A stretch of 64,000 bases of DNA from Nomia melanderi. Taxonomy: Eukaryota > Arthropoda > Insecta > Hymenoptera > Halictidae. The stretch spans positions 2,602,001 to 2,666,000 of the forward strand of contig NC_135010.1 in the NCBI RefSeq assembly GCF_051020985.1, given 5' to 3'. The notes under the pieces are model-generated. The model worked only from the letters and a program-made list of their open reading frames with translations, was not told the DNA's origin and searched no databases. Position numbers and translations under genes: made by a program. Positions 15,402 through 26,950 of this stretch are shown in pieces (the stretch's first letter is position 1; each line of letters starts with the position of its first letter).

Positions 15402-15660
15402 TCACGTACCGAATTGATAATCGTTGTACACACAGAAAGTCGACGACTCGAAACTGGTCCAGGGTTGACTGTTACACTTCTCACGCGGTGACCGTCTGCT
15501 GGCGACTGGTCTTCCCGTTCCGTACACCTTCCACTTACGCGGACGAACTCTTGAAGGCTGACTGGATGCGTTCGAAAAATTTCTGTCAGTTAGTGGGTCA
15601 CTAACGGTACATTTCAAGTTCAAAAAACCCGGGTCTTCGATTCAGATTTACTGCCGGCTA
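15402..15660 (-). other. Possible 5' non-coding exon of lipocalin 1
   Basis: A GC-richer island in A+T-rich DNA, about 1.9 kb upstream of the acceptor that precedes the lipocalin 1 ATG. Read on the minus strand it ends at a plausible donor, TTCG|GTACGTG, near 15410. It contains a 73-codon ORF with no recognisable domain. The link to lipocalin 1 is inference from position and splice signals only; it may equally be unrelated. Confidence 0.25.
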
Positions 15661-16160
15661 ATTGTCTGTGGACCAGTCCTTTAGCGTCTCTTAAACGAAC
15701 AACACTAAAATTATCAAAATCAATGTACACTTGTTTCTATTTTAGTCGTGAAAATTATTTGAATTAAAAATAAACTGATTTATTAATTTATATGTTGGCG
15801 TTATAGAAGTTAAACGAAGCCTTAGAAATCTTTTTTATTTTATTGTATAATCGCTACAAGACTAATTGATAATCGCTACAAGAAATGGAAGTAAATAATT
15901 TTATTTATGTATTTGTTAAGTTAAACGAAGTTAACTCTTTATTTTGTCGTTTCCTTTGCAACTGCATTGATTACAGCTAATCTGTCCTTACTAATTTGGT
16001 AGAAGGAAAAGGAAATCCGTGTTTATTGTAAATTTAGATTTGGTTTAGGTATAATGTTAAGAATAAAGAAATGGCATCGTATTTCGATATAAAAGAAATG
16101 AACAATATGATATTTATTGATCTCTAGAATGAGTATAATTCTATATTATAAGATAAAGGT

Positions 16161-16330
16161 TTAACCCTTTGCACTCAGTAGTTTTTCACTAGAAATATTT
16201 TAATATTTGACGATGGGATAGAGACGATATTTTGTGGAATTAACTCAAAGAGAAATCATACGTTTGAGGAACAAAGCTATTTTATTTTAATACTTCTCAA
16301 ATTTATGAGTTATACTGAGTATAATATTAA
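16161..16330. mobile_element. TTAA miniature element, family 2 (decayed copy)
   Basis: Starts TTAACCCTTTGCACTCAGTA, matching the 5' terminus of the family-2 element at 30098-30353. The 3' end has diverged to ACTGAGTATAATATTAA. It is short and non-coding. The right boundary is uncertain. Confidence 0.45.
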
Positions 16331-17507
16331 ATATCGAATTTTATAGTTTACTATGTGAAATCAAATGGTGAGTGAGAGTTATAAGAATGATTGTTTTTGG
16401 CTGTGAATCCCGTTATTCAGAAGTTTTGGTTATTTTTTCATTCCTTATTCGTTTGAGTCTTTTTCGCCAGTTGATGGCAGAGTAGCCTGTAGCCTACCAC
16501 CTGTAATATAACAGCAATGAGGAAATCCTTGTAAAAATCAAGATGACCGGAAATTATAATATCCTTTTATTAGTAATTACGTATCGTTTTATGATGCAAG
16601 GTAATCATATTCCTAATTTTAATAATTTTATTAACATTTATAGATGGAGATACAAAAATTCGCATTTCTTGATAAGTTGTGAATTTAATCCTCATTGGAT
16701 CTTTTCTTGTCCTACTAATTTTTTAGTTAAAAATTAATTTTTGACAATTGTCTGTTTCAACATTTTCTTCTGTTTTATTATAATTGTGGTCATTTTCCGA
16801 TTTTTAAAACATTGAATTTGTGTTAGTTATTATTATTTTATAAATTAATATTAAGTATAAATTGATATTAAATTAACATATTACGTATACTATCTTAACG
16901 AAGAATAAAACAACCTATTTAATTAAAGTTAATCGTTCCGTACGCAATTAATAATTACTCTTGATTGATGTAATGTGATATAACTTGTTGCACATATAAT
17001 ATTTCGCATCGTCATTGATTACGACTATATGTTTTCTAATAGCTTTGTCATGCCTATAATATATTTGCGTACAAAGATGTGAAATATCATTATAATCTTC
17101 CAAAAATTTCTAGATACACGCATTAGAAATATTCATTATCCCAAATTGATAATTATTTCAATAGTATCTGTTTTCACTTTTATTTTCCACTTGATACTTT
17201 GAAATTGTACTATTATTTACTTCGATACCAATTTTCATAAATCAGAATAAATTTCCTAACTGATTATAATTAATTATTTATCTTATATTAAACTTTAGTG
17301 TATTAATAACATGTTATAATAATAATTTAATAGAATCTTAGTATACATATAACATACTGTAATAAATGTTTATCATTTAAATACTGTAACATTTTTCAGT
17401 ACATTTGCGCTCCCTCCTTAAATACTTGAATGCAAAGATAACAATAGTTATATAAATACAGGAACAGGAAATTCACAAGACCATCATGTAAACGTTTTAT
17501 GTAACAA

Positions 17508-17513
17508 TTTATT
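17508..17513 (-). terminator. Candidate poly(A) signal of lipocalin 2
   Basis: AATAAA on the minus strand, about 240 bases past the lipocalin 2 stop codon, followed downstream by A+T-rich sequence. It is the nearest canonical hexamer I noticed in a sensible position. With so A+T-rich a background it could be chance. Confidence 0.3.
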
Positions 17514-17754
17514 TAACTTTTCTTTTTTTTTCACATTTGTACATGATTAAAAAACAAACAAGCCCCAATCCCTCCATTGATTCATGAAAATGATAATTTG
17601 CGAAGGAATGATGAATAATGATCGTGGTTCTCGGGCGAGACTGGTTTCAACGAGAAAAACCGCTGCGAGCCCGAGGCTACTAAACTAATCGTAATACGAT
17701 CTACACGAGTTTTCATCAATGGGTTGAGTCGAAACACGATTGGTAATACTTTTT

Positions 17755-20700
17755 TTAGGCAGTCTCTTTCGCTTCCTTCGCGATCTCCGGGGTCACCTCG
17801 TTTACAGGATCGCTTGGTTTTTTCTCTTCTGCTGTTTTTGTACTATCCATAAGCATGTCTTCCTTCAAGGAATCAGCGACAACTAAAATATGTTCGGGAA
17901 CTGTGTTGACATTTTTCAGATTTTCAACACCAGGAATAATCGGCACTTCTTCTTTGTCCGCTTTAAAAACTCCCAATTCTTTTATCAGTGCTGGAGCATC
18001 CGGTACGACCGCAGATCTAACATTTTCTGGATTTTTTTGAGGAGCTTCTTCTTTTTGAGGCGTTGCTTCTTCTTTTGGGGGTTCTGCTTCTTCTGGTTTC
18101 GTCGGTTTTGTGTCTAAATAAGCACAGTCATCTTGATCTGTCTTAACGAAGAACGTCCTGGAGATCTTATACTTGTCCAGAACTGAGTAGGCCTGTTTAA
18201 GAAAGAATTATAGTTTAGAATAGCAAAGAATGTAGTAGTAAAAAGTTTTAATTACTCAAATTAGATTTATAAATTAAAATATGAAAGTTGAGGATAATTT
18301 ATAAGTATAATTTCTTTTTATTTTTATTTATTAGTAAAATTTTAAAATATCTGTAATTTTCGATTATTCTGGAATAATATAAATATATAAATTACTGTAG
18401 ACTTCAATTAATTGGTATATTCCATTGATACAGGTGTTCTAAGATTCAAAAAAAGACTTCAGCGATACTTCGAAATTCTTAAATGTCTATTATATGTATA
18501 ATACCGTATCGTGTTATTGTCACAATTTTGCAATATTTATAACATTTATGATTCATAAATAATAGTAATATAAATCTATGGAAAAATCAGAGATAGTACA
18601 CTTCATTAAATGATTACTTTAAAAAAGTATTAATTAAGGAAATGAAATAAAAGTAATCAAGGCAGTAATTTCTATTACAATTTTAATAGATGGTAAGCGA
18701 AAAGAGATAATGGAATGATGCTTTTTAATATTGTTTGCATATTGAAACAAAACTGTTAGTTTGATATCTAGTTTATATAAATATTTGTAACTATAATTAT
18801 AATTTTCGGTAATATAGTAACATTTTCATGTACAACAATATACTGAAAATCGGTATTCAAAATTTTTGAAATTAATTCCTGAATAATGAACATTTGTATG
18901 TTATTTTGAAAAAATTACTTAATGATTAGAATTCCTATCAAATCGTTCTAAAGTTCTAACCATATTATTTTAAACAAGCAACACTATAATATAACATCAT
19001 TACATGTTATTACAAATTCCGACACTTAAAAATGAAATTTACAAATTTCAATAATAAATTAAAGAAGTATTTCATGTAATTCTACATTTTTAAAAGATTC
19101 TGCCGGAATAACGAAAATGTCGAATGTAGTATATTAATTGTAGGTAAAAATTTATATGAAAACTTTACCTTCTGCAAGGTTGGGCCTGGAGCAATTCTGT
19201 CTCTTGTCATGACCCAAGCATTCTGAGTGTGGAATGGTCCAATGCCAGAACAGCTCCATAAAACTGCATAGGAATCATAGTCTGTTTCGAGCACGGAGTA
19301 TTTCGTTTCTGGGGTCAATGGTATTGTGTATTTCACGACCAACTTTCCTTCCTCGGCTTTGGAAGCAGCTTTCTTGATTTCACCCTCGACTACCCTCTTG
19401 ATACCAGTACTGAACATTACAGAAAGTTATGCTGATTATGAATCCTGATTTATTGAGTATATACTATAATGAAACTATTAAATTATTATTATACAATTGC
19501 ATTGTTTTAAATAAATAAAAAAAAATTAAGAAGATAAGGAGTAAATTTTAATATATTCAAAAGACTATATAGTTGGTGTAGTTCTTTCGTCACTTCACGC
19601 TGTATTTATAATCTATTTATTAATTTTTTTCATTTTCTGAACAGCTAGTTTCTTTACACGTAAATAATTGAGTACACTCAAAACAGAAATTATTTTTTTC
19701 TTGTACGTAATTGATTGTATTTGTATTATGAGATCCAGTTTTTGTTATTTTTATTAATAATTGTTAATTGTTAAGTTTTAGTGTTATTTTAATTTATTTA
19801 TTATACTTTCCACAGCTAATATTAAGTAATATTATTATGTTATGTTGTTTGTTTATATTTATCAAAAATATCAATCCTTTTAAAACCTTATTTGCAAAAT
19901 AAAAATGTAACTCATTGCATGTTTCTTTTATTTAAATGTTTTTTATTTACTATTAGAAAATGCGTGAAATAGGAACATGAACTTGTAAATTTTTATTTAT
20001 ACTTACAATCTATTTGTAACTTCATTGCTGACACGGAATTTACCATCAGGGCTTAAGGTATAATTCGCCATGACACATCGTGATACTACTTCGGTAAGTT
20101 GGAAGTATCTTTCAGCCTCATACCAGACACCCAGAAACTGAAATAAAAATACAAAAAATTATTACCAGCTACATAATTATTTATTATAAACCTATTCCTA
20201 CTGTTTGCCGCCAATTTAATTTAACTACAATTCACGTCATATATTTGGGACTAATAAAATTTCAGTTAATGCGTTTAAAAATTTCAATGCTTCAAGTTTA
20301 ATTTAAAAATATATAACAAATAAATATATATAAATCGTTTATTACATATAAATGTAATAAACGAAGATATTGTAAAATTAAACCTTTAATTTTCAAGATC
20401 TAAATGGACGAACATTCATTTTTCTGGGACCAATAGAATAAACTGTGAAATAAATGTCTATAAACCTAGTGTTAATTGGTTACATGGATTTCATGGGTTT
20501 ATGTTTTTATTGGATAATGCTGTATGTATACGAGCTTAATCGACTTCATTGTTAACGTAAATTGTAGTTTAAAAATATATAACAAATAAATATATATAAA
20601 TCGTTTATTACATATAAATGTAATAAACGAAGATATTGTAAAACTACAATTTACGTTAACAATGAAGTCGATTAAAAACATAAACCCATGAAATCCATGT

Positions 20701-21092
20701 AACCAATTAACACTAGGTTTATAGACATTTATTTCACAGTTTATTCTATTGGTCCCAGAAAAATGAATGTTCGTCCATTTAGATCTTGAAAATTAAAGGT
20801 TCAGAAAAAGACAATTAAGATACATATTCGTACAATTATATTAATCAAAATCGACGAAAACATTTACCAAATAATCTTTATAAAATTCAATGCGTTCGAT
20901 AAACCTGGTGTTAATAGCCAATTAAAATAAATTCGATTGAACTCGTACACCGATAATAGTACCGATCATGATCCATACCTTCTCCATGTCAAAGTTCGCC
21001 ATGGGTACGTAGTCCGGACAGAAACCCAGGCTAGGCACCTGAGCCTTGGCCAGAGCCAGTGTTGATAGAACCAAAACAATTTTCCCGATCAT
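17755..21092 (-). CDS. Secreted lipocalin, apolipoprotein D / Lazarillo-like (copy 2) with long charged C-terminal tail
   Basis: Four minus-strand coding exons: 20979-21092, 20007-20137, 19169-19409 and 17755-18192, all GT-AG, giving 307 aa. A signal peptide (MIGKIVLVLSTLALAKA) is followed by the barrel: G41-x-W43 (FLGVWYEAERYF), TDY at 124-126, R151 (NAWVMTRD), and cysteines 25, 59, 135 and 185 that align with those of the downstream paralogue. Introns 1 and 2 match that paralogue in position and phase; intron 3 does not. After C185, where copy 1 ends four residues later, this protein runs on for about 122 residues. The first part of this tail is rich in P, E, K and Q (for example PPKEEATPQKEEAPQK) and the rest is acidic to mixed. 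No domain is recognised in the tail. The barrel should be a secreted carrier of a small hydrophobic ligand. The ATG lies about 42 bp below a TATA box. Confidence 0.9.
20302..20801. repeat. Large composite hairpin: perfect inverted repeats plus a direct repeat in lipocalin 2 intron 1
   Basis: Segment 20381-20508 is the exact reverse complement of 20674-20801 (128 bp, no mismatch seen). Inside this, 20538-20570 pairs with 20641-20673 (33 bp). Only the left side carries an extra 29 bp (20509-20537). The loop (20571-20640) contains its own smaller palindrome. A direct repeat of 76 bp links 20302-20377 with 20568-20643 at a constant offset of 266 bp. The identity of the arms implies recent origin. 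The arms include half of the TTAA element at 20707-20914 and also sequence outside it, so this is a local rearrangement and not simply a transposon's terminal repeats. Confidence 0.9.
20707..20914. mobile_element. TTAA miniature element, family 5
   Basis: Ends are TTAACACTAGGTTTATAGAC on the left and, reversed, TTAACACCAGGTTTATCGAA on the right. The element at 42328-42546 has the same size and homologous interior when reversed (shared ATTTTCAA, CATTTAGA, ATTGGTC blocks). It lies in lipocalin 2 intron 1. Its left half has been duplicated in inverted orientation at 20381-20474. Confidence 0.7.
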
Positions 21093-21133
21093 GTCTTCTG
21101 GTGATCTGCCGTGAGTCTGGTTCGAACCTCTTG

Positions 21134-21142
21134 CCTTATATA
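21134..21142 (-). promoter_or_regulatory. TATA box of lipocalin 2
   Basis: On the minus strand the sequence reads TATATAAGG, 42-50 bases before the lipocalin 2 ATG (21092). A TATA box at this spacing predicts transcription start close to 21105-21110 and a very short 5' UTR with no upstream exon. Position and match are seen directly; function is inferred. Confidence 0.6.
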
Positions 21143-21143
21143 C

Positions 21144-23807
21144 AATAACCGGCGAGTGTAGGAGCGTTGACCGGACACTACCCCCTCCTTTTTTTTTTAC
21201 CTACACGTGAATATCCTTACGGTACTCTTCGTGGCCCCAGAATCTGGTCAACAGACGATGGTCATTGGTCAATGTTGCCGGCGACTTCTTGCCAAGAAGT
21301 TCAGCCGAGGTTGTAACCGTCGGCCACTCGACTCGGGGAACAGGGAACGCAGACTCCATTATGCAATTCCTCTGCAACGGGACTTTTCAACCGATGAAGA
21401 CGAATCCCCTTGAACAGCGGATTGGTGTCAGCCAATTTGATGAGATGCCAAGATTTCCTGGATAAAAGTATATGTACGATATATACTTTATATATACATA
21501 TTTATATATATATATGTGTGTATGGTAATTGTAACGGGCTCGACATGTTTCTATGAGTTTTGGGTCACAGGTTATACGACCGTTTCTAGAGTTCTTCGTG
21601 GAAGAAGCTACGATTCTTCAACTTGAAAGACTGGTGGTTGAGGTAGGAGAATATTGTTCAACGATGGTTATGGTTGCGGTTTGGTAGCATTTGAATAATT
21701 TTAAATAACCTTCTGTGGGTGATAATGGAATGAACGAAAGTGTTCTAATCTGTTAACTGTGGAATTTAGTTTGAAAAATATCTCGTTCTGCGCGCAATAA
21801 AATCAAAAAATGAAGTGTGTACTCGTGAAATGCAAGGTCATTGCACGTAGGGTATATTTTAATGAAAAATCAAAGTAAAACATGTTTATGTGAAAAAATA
21901 AATAATTTGTCGTTGAAAGAATTAGTATTATTTCAAGTTTTAAGATGACGTGTATACTCGTCGCACGCAATTAAAACTGGTTAATGGTATATTTTTTGGA
22001 ATAAACGTTAATTTTTGTTTTAGCGAGTTCTTCATGAATTTGAAAGTGTAGTGTATTTATTAAATACTGAAAGATTTTAATTAATGATTCGATAACTGGC
22101 ATCTTTGTTAATAGGAAGAAGAATTACCGTATTGAAATTCAGCATGAGTAATTAATTCATTTGAATTAATTAAAAATAAAGAATATGTTATTAAAAGATA
22201 TTACTAAAAGAAAAAGGAATACGATTAAAAACGAAACAAATAAAATATTAGACATTTTTATTGAAAACCTTCTACACATAAATCAGTATTGTACAGCAAA
22301 TAAACATTACTTTGATTTGTACTAAACAATGTTTATTTAATATATTTACTTAAGACTATTTATTATTAGATATTATACATTATTTCAGGGAAAGAATAAA
22401 TTTCTTTATTTTTTACATAAGATAATCTAAATAAAGTGTTACAAGTAACTACTTTCACAACAACAGTAGGTACTGACTATTTTTTTAAAATAAAATAAGA
22501 CAGAGGAACAGAGGAACAGATTATTTGGAATTCAACAAATAATTCGAGGGTGATAACTAAAAGAAAAAAGGACTCCCTACAATTTTTTAGATTGAATGAT
22601 CTATTTTTTTTATTCAGATGGATTTTGTAAATACTTCAAGTATATATCATTCGTACATAAAAATTTCATATATTAACAAAAATGTATGCATTATTCCATT
22701 TAAAAACATGAAAGGAATTCATTTGTTCACCAAACATTTTTTTAGGCATCAAATAATGAATTCTATATTTCATTTAACTAAAATGTAATGGAATTAAAAG
22801 AAAATAAATATTTATACTCAATTAAGCATTTATCAGTTTACAATTAGTTACTTCAATTAAAGTTTCATTAAATATCATTTAGGATATTAATTTAATTCAC
22901 TGCTTAAAATTTTATATTGAATGAAAGAATAATAATAATAATGAATTACATTATTATTATGTAATAAAATAATTTAAATGATTTTTTGCACATCTGTAAT
23001 TTTTTTTCCTGATTATTCAAAGTAAATTTGATTTTCTTTTTGTCACAATAAATTGGCAAAGTGGATTCTTATTTGCATTGCATAAATAATTTCTGTATCA
23101 GAAATATAAATGAATAAATTCTTAAAAAATTCAAATTGTATTAAAAGGTTTACAAATATTCGAATATGGTAATCCAATAGGTACCGTAAGTAATATTATT
23201 TTATGTTAATACATTTTCTAAAAAACAATATAAGACAATCTTAAAAGGAGTCAACTGTTGAAAAAGATCAAACCGTTAAATCTTTTTCATGTTTTCATAA
23301 TCTAATAATCTAAACCCGTCGTAAAACAATCTTAAAAGAAAATTTAAAAAGTTGATAATGTTATGATATTTTGAACAAAACGGTATAGGTATCTCGACAG
23401 CCAAAGTTTTTTTTAAACGCATTTTTCTCAAAATGATTTTTCTCGTCATAACGATCTCAGCACGACAAACAAAAATAACCTTCCTTTCTTTTTATTTTCA
23501 TATATAATCTATATTTCTAAAATGAAACCACTCGTACAGGCAAATGCTCTCATGAAAAAATTCCTTAAAAATTCGTATTGAAAAAAAATTGTTTGGCATT
23601 AACTTTCTACTACATTTCTATAATTTTACATGAATTAAAAAAAATCTTTATCAAAACACTACACTGTCAAAATATCCGAAAAATGTACTTATTTCCTGGT
23701 TCAAACAGTTCTGTCCCCTCATCGTCCCCAAAATTTCTAATTCCATGTAGCCGAAGAAATATATTCAGCCTCAAATGGATTATGTCCTTTTGAATGTAAT
23801 CCTAGCT
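21144..23807. other. Upstream region of lipocalin 2, no gene seen
   Basis: The first 300 bp are moderately GC-rich, then come TA-rich microsatellite-like DNA (about 21470-21525) and A+T-rich sequence. Two short plus-strand ORFs at 21207-21465 overlap each other and have no recognisable content. Confidence 0.4.
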
Positions 23808-24330
23808 TCAAATCTGGTTTCCGAAGGTTTGTTTACGACAGGTGGAATTATAGTGCATCACACCGGCCATCTTGGAATGCACGATTGTGAAACTCACACC
23901 TTTGATGGCATTATTCCTCTTCCTGTAGCCATTCATGAAGCCGGTTTCAGCAACCTCGACCTTTAGCAAGCAAGTATTTATGATCACAAATGAAACAGGT
24001 AGATGGCAAATGTGTCCGAGTTCTCTGTGGAGTAAAACAAGAACTGACTATTACTTATCGCGTTGCAATTATGCAATCGATACTGTCGTCGAAGCGCTTA
24101 GCATACACCGCCGCTCTGAAACGTAGATCACCGGTAACGGGTTCCCTGTCACGGTTTTCTTTTTGTATGAAATCGTCGAAGATATCGAACCGTTAGCTTC
24201 AAGTAGACACTTCGGCCTGCTACACTTCATTAAGTACAGAAACGAACAACGGTTACAGGAGAACGCTGCTCATCCGGAATTCTTGAATCACTGATAGTTT
24301 CCATGATCTTTAGTTTATTCCCTGATAATA
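23808..24330 (-). pseudogene. Degraded coding-like segment, family not recognised
   Basis: Read on the minus strand, three blocks look protein-like but sit in different frames or are interrupted. A Cys-rich block from about 24266 (FSCNRCSFLYLMKCSRPKC) is followed by a block containing FDDFIQKENRDREPVTGDLR and then RFRAAVYAKRFDDSIDC. The second block meets a TAA and continues in the same frame through CFICDHKY. After a one-base shift near 23960, a third block contains VEVAETGFMNGYRKRNNAIK and FTIVHSKMAGVMHYNSTC and stops at 23808. The segment therefore needs at least one stop and two frame changes, with no room for introns. Base composition is richer than the flanks. I do not recognise the family. 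It may be a decayed gene or transposon ORF, or an artefact of open frames. Confidence 0.35.
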
Positions 24331-26950
24331 TTGTCAAGGATTCTGACCACTTAAATGGTTGCATAGTTCTGATACCTTTTCCTGGCTTAAAAATGTGAAA
24401 TGAATTGAGGAAATACAAAAATTTATGAAGTTATTGAATAGATCAGCTATTAGTTTTGTAATATAACAGTTTTTAGTAACTAACTGTGCAAGAAAAATAC
24501 AATTGAAATATCTCGTGAGGGGTCTTTTAAATGTTAAGATTCTTTGAACTAAACTGAATTCTCTACGACCATTTAAACACTTTTTAATTCGGTTGGCTAA
24601 TGGTTTCAAAAGTAATTTTAATTTTATACGTTCGCTTAGTGTGTGATAAATTAAAAGACTGATATTTTACTATGTGCAAGTATAATGAAAGACGTTAAAA
24701 GACAAGTAATAGTTTGTAATTAATGATTAAATAATTGGTATGTTTTTATTAAACTGTAGACATTTATGCAAATTCTAGTGTTCGTGGTCTAGATACCTTT
24801 TGAAATCGAGATTTAAGCAAAAATTTGTATCAAGAGTTCCATAAAATCAAAAATAAATTAGTCAGTTTAATAACCATTTCAGGTCTCTCTATTTTATTAC
24901 AGTTTATACATTAAAATTTACTTACCTCACAAAATAGCAATGAAATCTCGTTAAATTGAACTAATGACTACGTAAAATTTATATGTGGTATAACCGAATC
25001 CTGTTGTAGACATTGATGAGATAGAAATATTTTAAATATTGCAAAAAAATTTGTCTTGATACTTTAAATCCATAAAATGCTGGCAATATCTTCACTTATA
25101 TGACATTTTTCTTCTACGTAAAAAATGTAAGGAATTGTAATTGGTTTAATCCTTTTGTTGGTCATGTTAAACTTAATTATTAATGTAATTTTTTAAATAA
25201 CAAAATAATTTTTATGAATTTGTATATAATAATAAATTGACAAAGTGACGTAAATACTCAAGTTAACAAATTAATACTACGTAATTTTTTTACTAGATTA
25301 ATTTTTTGCGTTACGTAATAAATTTAATTTAAACGTTTGAATTCATTGCTGCATTGTTTAATTAACAATCTTTTAACGTTTCTCAACCGTTTTTTAATAT
25401 GTACATTTAATTTTTATACCGATTAGTGTTTTTTGTTCCTTCATTGTACCTATTAGCACAATAAAAAATATATTACATCATTACAAGCTAAAATTTTCCA
25501 TTTGTTAAGTTTAATTCTAAAAGATGCTTAACGAATTTTAGATGTTTACTACTTTATTCTTGTATTTATGTCGAAATATATGCTTTCTTCAGGATAATTT
25601 TTACCTGCTAACTCAAAACTCTGTGTATATGTTAAAACTTTTAATAACCATATATAAAAATGCAAATGACAGAAAGTTACTGGAAATTATTGAAGTTCTT
25701 AATACTGAATGTTACTGTTGACAACTTAATCGATTCAGTATCACATTTCGGAATAAAAAAATAAAATACAGTAAACAGACTGCATATTTTATATATTTAT
25801 AGTACTCATTGTTATTTAACATACTGCATTTTTATTTCAATTTTTTAATGAAATATTCGATAAACTAACAAGATTCTTCTTCTGCTCTCTATATTCATAA
25901 ACAAAACCTTACAAATTTATATTTGCATAATTATCCACAGTTTAGTTATAAATACTATATATCTGTAATTATCCAGGAAGTAAAATAAAGCAATATATCC
26001 GTCAGATCTTGCAGACATATCTTTCAACTGAATTAAATTGTTATTTGCTTTTAATGCTTATGGAATTATTTAGCGCACAGTAAGCAAAGAAAGTGAAACT
26101 ATTATCGTTCAAACATTTTGAACCAAAATTCTTACATTTTTATGCAAATGAGAAACGAGCGATCACCGCAATAATAAATTCTCCTATATCAATATTTCTG
26201 TTGCAAACGTCTCTCGAGTTTGTATTAATTAACTACTTAAAGAGAGGGAAACTTGCCAAGCAAGAAAAAGGAAAGGAATACGGCCACGGCATATGTTGTT
26301 TCAGGCAGCAGATTCGTTATTGCTCGCGTGTATCTTGTTTGAATTAATTTATTTTTTGTAAACCTATGAACACTAAGAAAGCACGCGGAAACGGTCTCCG
26401 CTCGGAAGATGCTTAAAATCTACATAACTCTGGCCAAATGTCCGAAGGACAGAACGTATTTAAACGACAACGTACAGAAACAAAAAGAAAATGCACGATG
26501 ACAACGAAGGACAAGTACTTTTCTATTCGAAAGAAACATAGAACTCCATTTTAGAATTTAGAAATAATTCGATATCACGTCTAAAACATCTCACAGGCGA
26601 TCGAGCGTGTTCACATCGTGCTTCAGAATCCATAATTTGTTCACTTTAAAGCACATATCGAACAAAACTTCGTCGCTCACTATAAGTTACATAATAGAAA
26701 AGGAAAAGAAATTTTCTTCTACGTTCTCTAGCATTTTGCATCGTTACTGAGAAGCATACTATAGGCCTATGGGCCATTAGATCCGCGAGAAACGATAACT
26801 GTTGCGTGTGTATGCTCGTCAAAGAAATATATATATGTATATGTATATATAACCAAATATATATATACATATATATTTTATATTCTCTTCGTACACGAAT
26901 TTCCTCCGTTCGATTCTGTCGAGAGTAACAATTGAACCGCAGGTCCGTTC
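24331..26950. other. A+T-rich gene-free stretch
   Basis: A+T-rich DNA with many short ORFs and no recognisable domain. It ends in a TA-rich simple repeat at 26827-26880. Confidence 0.45.
26827..26880. repeat. TA-rich simple repeat
   Basis: Runs of (AT)n interrupted by single G or C bases. It creates low-complexity I/Y-rich ORFs on the minus strand that are not genes. Confidence 0.8.

Larger units (their letters stand above)
13480..17754. other. Interval between the two lipocalin genes
   Basis: A 4.3-kb, mostly A+T-rich spacer. It should hold the promoter and 5' non-coding exon of lipocalin 1 and the 3' UTR of lipocalin 2. A GC-richer island at about 15400-15700 and a decayed TTAA element at 16161-16330 are the only structures I see. 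Confidence 0.5.

Noticed and set aside
21112..21135. GGTTCGAACC resembling a tRNA B box
   Set aside because: No A box, anticodon arm or acceptor stem can be formed around it; it lies in the short 5' region between the lipocalin 2 TATA box and its ATG.
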